A stretch of 20,633 nucleotides of DNA from Solirubrobacterales bacterium (GTDB lineage Bacteria > Actinomycetota > Thermoleophilia > Solirubrobacterales > Solirubrobacteraceae): assembly GCA_003151895.1 (NCBI GenBank), contig PLYX01000112.1:1-20633 (forward strand), given 5' to 3'. Every line of letters begins with the position of its first letter. Within the stretch, counting starts at the first letter, position 1. Shown here in pieces: positions 1-7,225 of this stretch. Both the position numbers and the translations under genes were made by a program. The notes below the pieces were generated by a model. That model was not told where the DNA came from and did not search any database. It saw nothing but the letters and a program-made list of their open reading frames with translations.

Positions 1-103
1 CGCGTCCCTGCGGGCCGGGACAGACGTCGACCGCGTAGCCGGCGAAGCGCAAGCCGGAGGCGATCGCAAGGCCGGCCGCCTCGTCCGGGTGCTCGACAAG
101 CAC
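1..103 (-). CDS. 5' end of an unidentified leftward gene (partial)
   Basis: Reading leftward from a GTG at 103, about 34 codons stay open to the window edge. The peptide begins VLVEHPDEAAGLAIASGLRF and continues with AGYAVDVCPGP, which has the composition of a real protein. A GGAG motif lies about 10 nt upstream of the GTG and supports the start, although the frame stays open further upstream. The alternating hydrophobic start followed by an acidic helix resembles the first beta-alpha unit of a receiver-like or Rossmann-like fold, but too little is visible to name a family. The gene is divergent from htpX, with 222 bp between the two starts, and I saw no convincing promoter in that gap. Confidence 0.4.
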   Translation of the reverse strand, partial: MLVEHPDEAAGLAIASGLRFAGYAVDVCPGPQGR

Positions 104-325
104 CCGCGGGTGACTCCAGCGCCAAGGCTGCGGTCTGGGGTTGACTGCTCGCGCGTGCGCCGCGGAACCTCCGGTGGGCGTCTCTTGGCGCTCCTGCATT
201 GCCACTATTGGTGAGCGGTGCATGGGAGCCAGCATTATGAACGAGCGAGGGCGGGCACGCAAGCGCTCGCGTGTCAGCCGGCTGCTCCGGAGTCCGGATA
301 CCCACGGTGACGTAGGATTCGGCAC

Positions 326-1288
326 GTGTACAGCGAGATCGCCAGCAACAAGCGACGCAGCGTCATCTTCATCGTCCTGTTCTTCGTGATCTGGCTGGCC
401 ATCGGAGCTGCCTGCGGCTTCCTCTTCAAGGCCGTCTACCACCCCTCAGTCAACCCGGAATACGCGACGGCCGCGCCGGCCAACTACGGCTGGACCCCGG
501 TCATCGTCGGCGTCGCGATAGGCGCTGCTCTGGCCGTCGGCGGGATCGTGTACTCCCTGAACGCGGGAGCCGGGCTGGTGCTTCGGGTCTCTGGGGCCGT
601 GCCGGCCGACCCAACCGAGTACCAGCAGCTGCATAACTTGGTGGAGGCATTGGCGATCGGCGAGGGGATCCCCAAGCCCGCCGTCTATGTGATCGACGAC
701 CCCTCGCCCAACGCCTTTGCGACCGGGGTCAGCCCGGAAAAGGCAGCCATCACCTTCACCACGGGACTGCTCGCCATCATGAACCGCGAGGAGCTCGAGG
801 GCGTGGCCGGCCACGAGATGAGTCACATCAAGAACCACGACATTCGCCTGCTGCTCGTGGTGGGAACCATGATCGGCATGGCCGCCGTGCTGGCCAGCAT
901 CCTGTGGCGGAGCGTATTCTTTGCCAGAGGTGGCGGCAGGGGCAACCAGCTCGTGCTCGTGCTCTTCGCCGCCGGCGCGCTGCTCGCGGTGGTCGGCTTC
1001 ATCTTCGGCCCGCTCATGCGCCTGGCGCTCTCACGTCGGCGCGAGTCGTTGGCCGATGTGAGCGGTGTGGAGCTGACCCGCAACCCGGCGGGTTTGCTGA
1101 GCGCCCTCAAGAAGCTGCAGCAGAACGACAAGCCGTTCAAGAACATGAACCATGCCACCGCGGCGATGTGCATCGACGACCCGTTGCAGCACCACGAGGC
1201 CTGGTACCACCGCCTCTACGACACCCATCCTCCCATCGAGGAGCGGATCGCCGAGCTCGAGAAGATCGCCTCGGGCCAGTCTGTCTGA
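326..1288 (+). CDS. htpX: HtpX-type M48 membrane zinc metalloprotease
   Basis: This is a 320-residue integral membrane protease of family M48B, which in bacteria degrades misfolded membrane proteins on the cytoplasmic side. Two hydrophobic segments (about 12-34 and 55-78) precede the catalytic region. The zinc motif HEMSH is at residues 163-167. Two more membrane segments follow (about 174-199 and 207-233), and then RRRESLAD, whose Glu240 is the expected third zinc ligand. The C-terminal motif YDTHPPIEERI (about 298-308) is also typical of HtpX. The start is the GTG at 326, with AGGA at 314-317 giving an 8-nt spacing. Length and domain order are normal for the family. It converges on lemA with only 28 nt between the stop codons, a pairing seen in many bacteria. 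The catalytic residues are all present, so I expect an active enzyme. Confidence 0.95.
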   Translation: MYSEIASNKRRSVIFIVLFFVIWLAIGAACGFLFKAVYHPSVNPEYATAAPANYGWTPVIVGVAIGAALAVGGIVYSLNAGAGLVLRVSGAVPADPTEYQQLHNLVEALAIGEGIPKPAVYVIDDPSPNAFATGVSPEKAAITFTTGLLAIMNREELEGVAGHEMSHIKNHDIRLLLVVGTMIGMAAVLASILWRSVFFARGGGRGNQLVLVLFAAGALLAVVGFIFGPLMRLALSRRRESLADVSGVELTRNPAGLLSALKKLQQNDKPFKNMNHATAAMCIDDPLQHHEAWYHRLYDTHPPIEERIAELEKIASGQSV

Positions 1289-1316
1289 CCGGCCGCCTGT
1301 CCACTCGGCGGGGTTC

Positions 1317-1970
1317 TCAGCCGGCTGGCGGCGGGCCCTGGGCGCCGGCGGCAGGCGGAGGGCCGGCGGCAGGCGATGGCGCCGGGCCGGCCGAGTCTGG
1401 GCCAGAACCGGCGAAGCTCACCTGAGGTACAGCACGCTCATCCTCGTCGGTAGCGAAGAACGCCACCGCCTTGAAGCCGAACGGCCCCGCGATCAGGTTG
1501 CGCGGAAATGACTGCAGCGAGATGTTGTAGTCGCGGGCGCTGGTGTTGTAGTAGCGGCGGGCGTACTCGATCTTGTCCTCGGTGGCAGTCAGCGTCTCTT
1601 GTAGCTGCAGGAAACTCTCGACCGCCCGCAGCTGCGGGTAGTTCTCGGCGACCGCGAACAGCGAACGCAGCGCCCCGGACAGAGCGTTCTCAGCGGGGGC
1701 GATTTGACCCGGATCGCCCGTCGCGCCGGCGGTGACAGCGTTGGCCCGGGCCTGGGTCACTGCCTCGAAGGTCCCCTTCTCGTGGGCGGCGTAGCCCTGC
1801 ACCGTCGACACCAGGTTGGGGATGAGGTCGTGGCGGCGCTTGAGCTCCACGTCGATCTCCGACCACGCCTCCTGCGTCCGGTTGCGCCTCTTGACGAGGC
1901 CGTTGTACCCGCCCCACAAGCCGAGGGCCAGGAGCACGACAATGACGATGACGACGATCAGCACAACCAT
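1317..1970 (-). CDS. lemA: LemA family membrane protein
   Basis: This is a 217-residue LemA family protein. A strongly hydrophobic N-terminal helix (about residues 2-20, mostly V, I and L) is followed by the conserved family region beginning YNGLVKRRNRTQEAWSEID and including RRHDLIPNLV, then by the later block YYNTSARDYNISLQSFP and the FGF motif. The family adopts a helical bundle outside the membrane; its biochemical role is not settled. The last 30 or so residues are a low-complexity Pro/Ala/Gly tail. The ATG at 1970 is preceded by GGAGGAGG about 11 nt upstream. The gene faces htpX end to end, and HtpX and LemA are often encoded side by side, so a shared role in membrane quality control is plausible but inferred. 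Confidence 0.93.
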   Translation of the reverse strand: MVVLIVVIVIVVLLALGLWGGYNGLVKRRNRTQEAWSEIDVELKRRHDLIPNLVSTVQGYAAHEKGTFEAVTQARANAVTAGATGDPGQIAPAENALSGALRSLFAVAENYPQLRAVESFLQLQETLTATEDKIEYARRYYNTSARDYNISLQSFPRNLIAGPFGFKAVAFFATDEDERAVPQVSFAGSGPDSAGPAPSPAAGPPPAAGAQGPPPAG

Positions 1971-2174
1971 TGTGGAGCGGACCTCCTCCGGACTTTGGTG
2001 GTGCGAACTCTATCGGCTGTGCCCGGAAGTCGCGATTGTCGTGGCAGGTGGCCGTGAACCGCCACGACGAACTCTGACGGTCGCCCCTCACTTCCGGAGC
2101 CTCACAAAGCAGCAGCTCCTGCCTTCCGAAGAAGACTACAAGCGCAAGACATGGCTGAACACGACGGTCGAGCC

Positions 2175-3596
2175 TTACTCCGAGAGGAGATAGGCGACGA
2201 AGGACGACGGGATGAATTGGACATCGCCCCGGCTGGCCCGTCCGATCAGCGTTCGACTGGCCATCACACCCTGTCCGCTGCAGATCGAGCGCAGGGTGGC
2301 GCTCTCCTTCTCGAGACCCGTATCGGAGTACTTGCCCTCGAAACCGAGGCCGCCGAGCGCCGGCCCTACGAAGTCAACCTCCTTACGGGCAGCGTTTCGG
2401 GCGCACATGATGTTGGAGAAAGCGGCGTATGCGCCCGGATCCCCTTGGGCGCCTTGACGAGTGAGATGCAGTCCGACCTGCTGCTCGCTGATGGCGGAGG
2501 TGTCCGGCTCGGGGAGGCGATCGACACGCAGATGGGCAAGCCGTGCAAGTAGAGGGTCGATGAAGTAATGCTTGCTTTGGGCGTCCAGCTTGGGAAAGCC
2601 ATGTGCTCCCCGCTGATGGCAGGGCCACGCCAGATAGTTCTCCACCAGGTCACGTACTCTCCGGGCGGCGGTCTTGTGATCGACTCCGATCTTGCGGCCC
2701 AGGTTGGACATGTTGGTGAAGCTCGAGAGACCCTTGCCGATCTCCAGCATGAGCACCAGGCTCTGAGTGGGGTTGAAGCTCGACCTTCGCAGGGCGTCTC
2801 CCGCGACGACATCCCATAGGTCGTTGACGAAGCCGGCACTCACTTCGCCGCGTGTGATCTGGGCTTCTACCGCTGTGGGAAAGCCCCCGCATCTGCAGTA
2901 GACCTCCCAAGCGGAGGCGAGCTGGTCCAGCCAGGGCTTCAGTTCGAAAACGGCCTCCTCGCACTCGCGGCCGAGAAAGTCCTTCGCGCGCATGACGGGT
3001 GCTCTGGGGAGAGAGTCATGGTGCAACTGCCCGAAGAAGGAGCGAAAGGACATGGGCAGCAGCAGCCGGTCTGATCTTCCGGCGCCGCCTCGCCGTCCGG
3101 CCAGCTCGTTGCGGGCCTCGTCCAGGTCCCGGGAGGAGGAGCCGGTGAGCACCACGCAGTCCTGGCGCATCGCGGTGTTGTCACGCAGCCACTTGATCTC
3201 GCTGGGCCAGCCCTCAACCGCGGTGATCTCATCGAGGAACCAGTAGCGGGGCCCCTCAACGCCGGCGGTGGCCTGATCTCGACCCACCCGCTCGACCTGG
3301 CGAAGCTCGCGGGCAGTCAAGCCGTCACAGGCATAGTGGATGATCTGTCGCGGCTGCACTCCGCCGTCGATCAGCCGAGTGACCGCCCGCTTGACCTCGA
3401 CGCTCTTGCCCACCCTCCTGGGGCCTCGCAGCACGTAGAGACCGTCGGGAACGACATCCTTCAGTACCGCCGGCTCGTAGTCCAGACGGGACTCTCGAAT
3501 GCTCCGCAGATCAGGGTCGTCGAGCTCCCAGCCGCGTGGCTTACGCCACCAAGAGCAGTTGCTGACCAGCTGGCGGTGAAATTCGGCGTCATTCAC
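2175..3596 (-). CDS. AAA_14/DUF4143-type ATPase with a nuclease-like C-terminal motif
   Basis: A 473-residue protein with the layout of AAA_14/DUF4143 ATPases. The Walker A motif GPRRVGKS is at 58-65, the Walker B motif YWFLDE at 118-123, and a sensor-like LTGSSS at 150-155. A middle region with a helix-turn-helix-like segment follows (about 285-320), then FIDPLLARL (345-353), which is typical of the family. Near the C-terminus, EVDFV (406-410) and FEGK (419-422) give the D-x(n)-E-x-K spacing of a PD-(D/E)XK nuclease fold. I chose the GTG at 3596 rather than an ATG far upstream at 4100: the upstream stretch contains direct repeats with a 32-nt period, which would change reading frame between copies, so it is unlikely to be coding. 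A TATGCT hexamer ends 6 nt before the GTG, suggesting a leaderless mRNA. These genes are common, often horizontally mobile, and mostly of unknown function. Confidence 0.85.
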   Translation of the reverse strand: MNDAEFHRQLVSNCSWWRKPRGWELDDPDLRSIRESRLDYEPAVLKDVVPDGLYVLRGPRRVGKSVEVKRAVTRLIDGGVQPRQIIHYACDGLTARELRQVERVGRDQATAGVEGPRYWFLDEITAVEGWPSEIKWLRDNTAMRQDCVVLTGSSSRDLDEARNELAGRRGGAGRSDRLLLPMSFRSFFGQLHHDSLPRAPVMRAKDFLGRECEEAVFELKPWLDQLASAWEVYCRCGGFPTAVEAQITRGEVSAGFVNDLWDVVAGDALRRSSFNPTQSLVLMLEIGKGLSSFTNMSNLGRKIGVDHKTAARRVRDLVENYLAWPCHQRGAHGFPKLDAQSKHYFIDPLLARLAHLRVDRLPEPDTSAISEQQVGLHLTRQGAQGDPGAYAAFSNIMCARNAARKEVDFVGPALGGLGFEGKYSDTGLEKESATLRSICSGQGVMASRTLIGRASRGDVQFIPSSFVAYLLSE

Positions 3597-3602
3597 AGCC
3601 CA

Positions 3603-3608
3603 AGCATA
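3603..3608 (-). promoter_or_regulatory. Candidate -10 box for the ATPase gene (leaderless start)
   Basis: On the minus strand the sequence reads TATGCT, then TGGGCT, then the GTG start codon. A -10 hexamer this close to the start would place transcription initiation at or next to the first base of the GTG, and there is no Shine-Dalgarno sequence. The -35 region falls inside the nearest direct repeat (3617-3638). I did not find a good TTGACA match, so an activator-dependent or repeat-dependent promoter is possible. Confidence 0.4.
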
Positions 3609-3616
3609 GCGTTTGC

Positions 3617-3690
3617 GCCCAAAAAAGCAGACGTAACTGGGAGTACGTGCCCAAAAAAGTAGACGTAATTGGGTTGGCACGTGCCCAAAA
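3617..3690 (-). repeat. Operator-like direct repeats upstream of the ATPase gene
   Basis: Two 22-bp copies lie at 3617-3638 and 3649-3670 and match at 20 of 22 positions. On the plus strand each starts GCCCAAAAAAG and ends AGACGTAA(C/T)T, and only two C/T changes separate them. A truncated third copy (GCCCAAAA) is at 3683-3690. The copies start 32 and 34 bp apart, close to three helical turns, so they would face the same side of the helix. The copy nearest the gene overlaps the expected -35 region of the candidate promoter. This arrangement fits binding sites for a regulator, possibly the ATPase itself, but no binder is known from the sequence. Confidence 0.6.
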
Positions 3691-3843
3691 CGCGGGGGAA
3701 GGGCTACTTGGCGACGGCGCGCACCTGGCCGGTCTGAGCGGCCTCCCCGAGCCCCGCGTTCAGGGTTTTTGACCTGGCTGTCGTGGGTGTTGAGCGCCAA
3801 CCGGGATACCGCGGGCGACATACCGGTCGGTTGCTCGGCGCGG
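3691..3843. other. Non-coding remnant region with a spaced 9-bp inverted repeat
   Basis: I see no intact gene here. AACGCGGGG at 3689-3697 and CCCCGCGTT at 3752-3760 form a perfect 9-bp inverted repeat with 54 bp between the arms. The first arm begins exactly where the third operator-like copy breaks off. On the minus strand a short open stretch ending at a TAG near 3704 reads AAQTGQVRAVAK, which could be the tail of a lost gene but is too short to identify. Upstream of the S53 gene, the stretch from about 4045 to 4164 is likewise without a recognisable gene. Confidence 0.35.
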
Positions 3844-3864
3844 TCATCGACGTCTGAGCCACTC
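3833..3864 (+). repeat. Left copy of a 32-bp direct repeat
   Basis: This stretch begins GCTCGGCGCGGTCATCGAC and ends TCTGAGCCACTC. It matches 7624-7655 in the same orientation at 31 of 32 positions, with a single G/A difference at position 20. In one frame it reads LGAVIDV-stop, the tail of a nucleotide-sugar dehydrogenase. On the other strand it encodes EWLRRR-stop, the tail of the ATPase remnant. The two copies bracket the S53 gene and its fragmentary neighbours. Confidence 0.75.
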
Positions 3865-4044
3865 GGCGAGGAGCGGGTCGAGCGGAAATGGTCTGCCTTG
3901 GTTGTCGCGTTGGACGTGGCGTTCATCGGCCAGCAGCCGCCCGAGCGCATCCTGAAGTGTCGAGCGCGCGATCCGGTGTTCGGCGGCGACTCGGCTACCC
4001 GTGGGGGCCAATCCGTCGGCAAGCACGATCCGCTCGACCCGTCC
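3844..4044 (-). pseudogene. 3' remnant of an AAA-type ATPase gene (winged-helix C-terminus)
   Basis: On the minus strand this frame reads a helix-turn-helix-like segment (VAAEHRIARSTLQDALGRLL), then a basic stretch, then PLDPLLAEWLRRR followed by TGA. That order, ending in DPLLAEWLRR, is the characteristic C-terminus of a family of bacterial and archaeal AAA ATPases with a winged-helix tail. No Walker motifs or upstream ATPase domain are present: further upstream the frame runs into sequence antisense to the S53 gene. Similarity may begin somewhat earlier, around 4122 (RIACVDRSHPRDLATWRPSD), but this is less clear. I read it as the surviving 3' end of a deleted gene, distinct from the intact DUF4143-type gene next door. 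Confidence 0.55.
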
Positions 4045-4164
4045 GAGGCTGTCCGACGGACGCCAAGTTGCGAGGTCTCGGGGATGGCTGCGATCCACAC
4101 ACGCGATACGGTGCTCGTAGTGCCTGCTCAACATGCACCGACTCAACGTGAGCCCAACGACCCC

Positions 4165-6981
4165 GTGAGAGCCTTGCAGAGTCTGCGCCGGCGCCTGTGC
4201 GTCGCGGTCGTGGCGCTCTGCTTTCTGGCGCCCGGCGCCACCGCGGCGAGTGAACCGGCGCACACTCCCGCGCCGGGCTCTGCACTCTCGCCGCCCGTAC
4301 ACGGCAGGGGATTTTCCTGGACACCCTCGGCGACCGAACCCTATGCGATCTGTGGTCGTCCGACCGCTTCTCACGCCGAGTGCCTGGCGGTCATCGTCCC
4401 CTCCTCGGCGCGGCCCCCGTCAAGCTCGACACTCCAGCCCGCTCTCACGCCAACCGGTCCGACCTTCTCCGGCAGCGGTGTGGGCGGAGGCTACGACCCG
4501 GCCGATCTTCGCTCGGCCTATGACCTGCCCTCGGAATCCGCCGGCTCCGGACAGACGGTGGCGATCGTCGACGCATACGACGATCCCAACGCGGAATCGG
4601 ATCTGGCCGTATATCGGACGCGGTATCGGATCTCGGCATGTACGACCGCCAACGGCTGCTTTAGAAAGGTCAACCAGACCGGGAGCCCCAAATACCCGAC
4701 CGCGAACGCCGAATGGGCAGTGGAGATCTCACTGGACCTCGACATGGTCTCGGCGGCCTGCCCCAACTGCCACATCCTGCTGGTGGAGGCATCCAGCAAC
4801 ACGAACACCAATCTCTATACGGCCGAGGACGAGGCGGCCACGCTGGGGGCAACGGAGATCAGCAACAGCTGGGGCGGTGGAGAGTCCTCGACTGAGAGCA
4901 CCGGTGACTCGTTCTTCGATCACCCCGGCGTACCGATCACGGCCGCCGCCGGCGATTCCGGCTACGGAGTCGAGTATCCAGCGGCCTCACCCGACGTGAT
5001 CGCCGTCGGGGGGACGGCGCTGACTCGGGCGTCGAACACGCGCGGCTGGTCTGAAAGCGCCTGGAGCGGGACGGGGAGCGGCTGCAGCGCCTACGAGCCC
5101 AAGCCGGCCTGGCAGACCGACAAAGGCTGTGCCGATCGGACCGACAACGACGTTGCCGCGGTCGCGAGCACGGAAACACCGGTATCGATCGCCGACTCAT
5201 ACAAGCTTCCCCGTGAATTCTCGGTGCCTGAAGCGGGCTGGACGCTCGTAGCCGGGACGAGCGTCGCCAGCCCGCTTGTCGCGGGGACGATGGCGCTCGC
5301 CAACGCCTACACGAGATCGTTCCCCGGCGCCGAGGCGCTCTATGAGGAGGCTGCGCAGAACGGCACGGGCGTTCTGGATAACGTCGTATCCGGGAGCAAC
5401 GGAAGCTGCGGCACCTACCTCTGCAACGCCGGTTCCGGCTACAACGGGCCAACGGGCCTGGGCAGCCCATATGGAGCCCCGGTCGTGCTGCCCCCCGTAC
5501 AGCAGGAACCGCAGGGCAGCTGGGTGGGCAAAGTGGGCTCGGCGGGTTATCTGCTGGGTGGCTGGGACGGCGCTCAGGATGTCTCCGACATGCCGAACGT
5601 GACCTCGACCCTCGAAAAGGGCAGCCGCTGGCAGTGGGCCGCGAACACCACCGACGTGCGCGCGCTGCAGGCGCCCGAAGGCAGCACCCGCAACGCGGCG
5701 ACCTACTACGATCCCAACCAGGTCCAGGTGAAGCTGAGCTTCGCCACCACGGCGTACAGCGGCAGCCTGCACCTGTACGCGGTCGACTGGGACTCGACGG
5801 CGCGCCGGGAGTCGATCACCGTCAACGACGGATCGGGGCCGCGCACCGTTCTTCTCAATGCCGAATTCCACAACGGGGCCTGGGTCTCATTCCCAGTCAA
5901 CGTCGCGATCGGCGGTAGCGTGACGATCACGGTCAACCACGAAGCCGGCGCCAATGCTGTGCTGTCGGGAATCTTCCTCGGCGAAGCGGGCTCGCCGCCG
6001 AGCACCGGGCCGGCAGGCTCCGGGGGCGGCTGGGTAGGCGCCGTCGGCTCCGCGGGCTACGACCTCGCGGGCTGGGACGGTCCCACCGGCGATGTCTCCT
6101 ACATACCGAATGCCACGGTGAGCCTCGTGCAGGGCACCCGCTACCAGTGGGCCGCGAACACCACCGAAGCGCGCGCGCTGTCGGAACCGGGCCAGCTGAC
6201 CCGCAACGCGGCGGCCTACTACGACCCGAATCAGGTGCAGGTGAAGCTGAGCTTCAGCGCGGCGTACACCGGGAACCTGCATCTGTATGCGGTTGACTGG
6301 GACACTACGGCGCGCCGCGAGACGATCACGGTCGATGGGCAGACTGCCGTGCTCTCGAGCTCTTTCCACGAAGGCGCCTGGGTGTCGTTCCCGATCAGCG
6401 TCGCCGCCGGGGGGACGGTCACGATCACGGTTGATCGGACGGCCGGTCCTAACGCGGTGTTGTCGGGGATCTTTTTGGGCGAAGGCGGCACCATCCCCGG
6501 TCCCGCGGTGGCCAGCGCTCCCCAGGGTAGCTGGGTGAGCACATACGGGTTGGCGGGCTATGACCTGCTGGGCTTCAGCGGTTCGAGTGACCTCACGTCT
6601 CTGACGAAAGCGTCCGTGGCCGTAGAACAGGGGAGCCGCTACCAGTGGGCAACCGGGACCACCGACGTGCGGGCGCTGCAGAATCCGGAAAAAACGACAA
6701 GGGTCGCCGCGACTCTCTATGACCCCAACCAGATCCGGGTGCAGCTGGGCTTCACCGAAAAATACAGCGGCAACCTGGAGCTGTATGCGGTCGACTGGGA
6801 TTCGACTGCGCGCAGGGAGATGATCTCGGTGAACGGCCAGACGGCGGTGCTTTCGAGTGAATTCAACGCAGGCGCGTGGGTGTCGTTCCCGCTGAACGTG
6901 CAGGCAGGCGAAACGGTCACGATCACGGTCGACCGACTGGCTGGGGCCAACGCTGTGCTCTCGGGGATCTTCCTCGGCTGA
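4165..6981 (+). CDS. Secreted sedolisin-like (S53) protease with three C-terminal repeat domains
   Basis: A 938-residue secreted serine-carboxyl peptidase. A basic n-region (RRR) and hydrophobic core (LCVAVVALCFLAPGATA) end in an ATA-A signal-peptidase site near residue 27. A linker of about 80 residues follows, then the S53 domain (about 108-438). The catalytic Glu187 and Asp191 lie in VEISLDLDM with the sedolisin four-residue spacing. Asp264 in AAGDSGYG is the oxyanion residue and Ser366 in AGTSVASPL is the nucleophile. A Ca-site-like region (SGSNGSCGTYLCNAGSGYNG) closes the domain. Residues 450-606, 620-772 and 787-938 are three copies of a shared repeat domain, and the protein ends exactly at the last copy. 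The usual large S53 propeptide is absent; only the linker, with CGRPTASHAECLAV, stands in its place. I chose the GTG at 4165 for the signal peptide. An in-frame ATG at 4084 with GAGG 8 nt upstream is the alternative, but it would lie in or next to the ATPase remnant and give an overlong n-region. Confidence 0.85.
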   Translation: MRALQSLRRRLCVAVVALCFLAPGATAASEPAHTPAPGSALSPPVHGRGFSWTPSATEPYAICGRPTASHAECLAVIVPSSARPPSSSTLQPALTPTGPTFSGSGVGGGYDPADLRSAYDLPSESAGSGQTVAIVDAYDDPNAESDLAVYRTRYRISACTTANGCFRKVNQTGSPKYPTANAEWAVEISLDLDMVSAACPNCHILLVEASSNTNTNLYTAEDEAATLGATEISNSWGGGESSTESTGDSFFDHPGVPITAAAGDSGYGVEYPAASPDVIAVGGTALTRASNTRGWSESAWSGTGSGCSAYEPKPAWQTDKGCADRTDNDVAAVASTETPVSIADSYKLPREFSVPEAGWTLVAGTSVASPLVAGTMALANAYTRSFPGAEALYEEAAQNGTGVLDNVVSGSNGSCGTYLCNAGSGYNGPTGLGSPYGAPVVLPPVQQEPQGSWVGKVGSAGYLLGGWDGAQDVSDMPNVTSTLEKGSRWQWAANTTDVRALQAPEGSTRNAATYYDPNQVQVKLSFATTAYSGSLHLYAVDWDSTARRESITVNDGSGPRTVLLNAEFHNGAWVSFPVNVAIGGSVTITVNHEAGANAVLSGIFLGEAGSPPSTGPAGSGGGWVGAVGSAGYDLAGWDGPTGDVSYIPNATVSLVQGTRYQWAANTTEARALSEPGQLTRNAAAYYDPNQVQVKLSFSAAYTGNLHLYAVDWDTTARRETITVDGQTAVLSSSFHEGAWVSFPISVAAGGTVTITVDRTAGPNAVLSGIFLGEGGTIPGPAVASAPQGSWVSTYGLAGYDLLGFSGSSDLTSLTKASVAVEQGSRYQWATGTTDVRALQNPEKTTRVAATLYDPNQIRVQLGFTEKYSGNLELYAVDWDSTARREMISVNGQTAVLSSEFNAGAWVSFPLNVQAGETVTITVDRLAGANAVLSGIFLG
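5512..6978 (+). repeat. Three tandem ~150-residue domains at the C-terminus of the S53 protease
   Basis: The copies are at 5512-5982, 6022-6480 and 6523-6978, joined by short Gly/Pro/Ser linkers. Landmarks in order are W-V-G/S, SAGYDLAGWDG or similar, GSRYQWA, TTDVRAL, AATYYDPNQ, GNLHLYAVDWD, RRE-ITV, QTAVLS, GAWVSFP, TVTITVDR and NAVLSGIFLG. Alternating hydrophobic strands and the many Trp, Tyr and Gly residues suggest a beta-sandwich. I recognise the pattern from actinobacterial secreted proteins but cannot assign it to a named domain family. The same array, with one extra copy, is at 18483-20444 on the other strand. Confidence 0.9.
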
Positions 6982-7225
6982 GCTTCCATCTGCCCGCTGG
7001 GAAGGAGCCGCGCGGCTGGGAGTCCTCATCCTGCTGTTGGCGCTTCTGCTCGCGCTCGCGCTATCGCAGGCCTCACGAGCGGATGCCAGCTGGTGGGTTC
7101 CGCCTCAGAACTCGACCTGGGATTGGCAGTTGGCTGTGCCGGTGGATCAGACCGTGGATGCGCAGGTGTATGACATCGACCTGTTCGAAAACGAAGCGTC
7201 CGTAATGTCCTCGCTGCATGCCCAG
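6980..7225 (+). pseudogene. N-terminal fragment of a GH114 polygalactosaminidase gene
   Basis: Starting at the stop codon of the S53 gene, a different frame reads a signal-peptide-like hydrophobic run (RLGVLILLLALLLALALS, then ASRADA), followed by WWVPPQNSTWDWQLAVPVD and QVYDIDLFENEASVMSSLHAQ. The pattern TWDWQL, then VYDIDLF, then LHAQ is the N-terminus of glycoside hydrolase family 114 (endo-alpha-1,4-polygalactosaminidase). Similarity stops at about 7225, where GH114 proteins would continue into the next strand of the barrel. No ATG or GTG lies upstream in frame; TTG at 7037 is the only conventional start, so the 5' end may also be damaged. An intact-looking GH114 C-terminus is at 20444-20633. 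Confidence 0.6.

Noticed and set aside
104..325. Possible promoter for htpX in the divergent intergenic region
   Set aside because: TTGGCG and TATTGG-like hexamers are present, but spacing and match are poor, and no other signal separates them from chance.
2093..2193. A short rightward peptide (KQQLLPSEEDYKRKTWLNTT) between lemA and the ATPase gene
   Set aside because: It looks protein-like at first glance, but it overlaps the ATPase 3' end, has no start signal and matches no family I recognise.
3597..4100. N-terminal extension of the DUF4143-type ATPase to an ATG at 4100
   Set aside because: It would translate the 32-nt-period direct repeats in shifting frames and pass antisense through the remnant region. 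The GTG at 3596 with a close -10 box is better supported.
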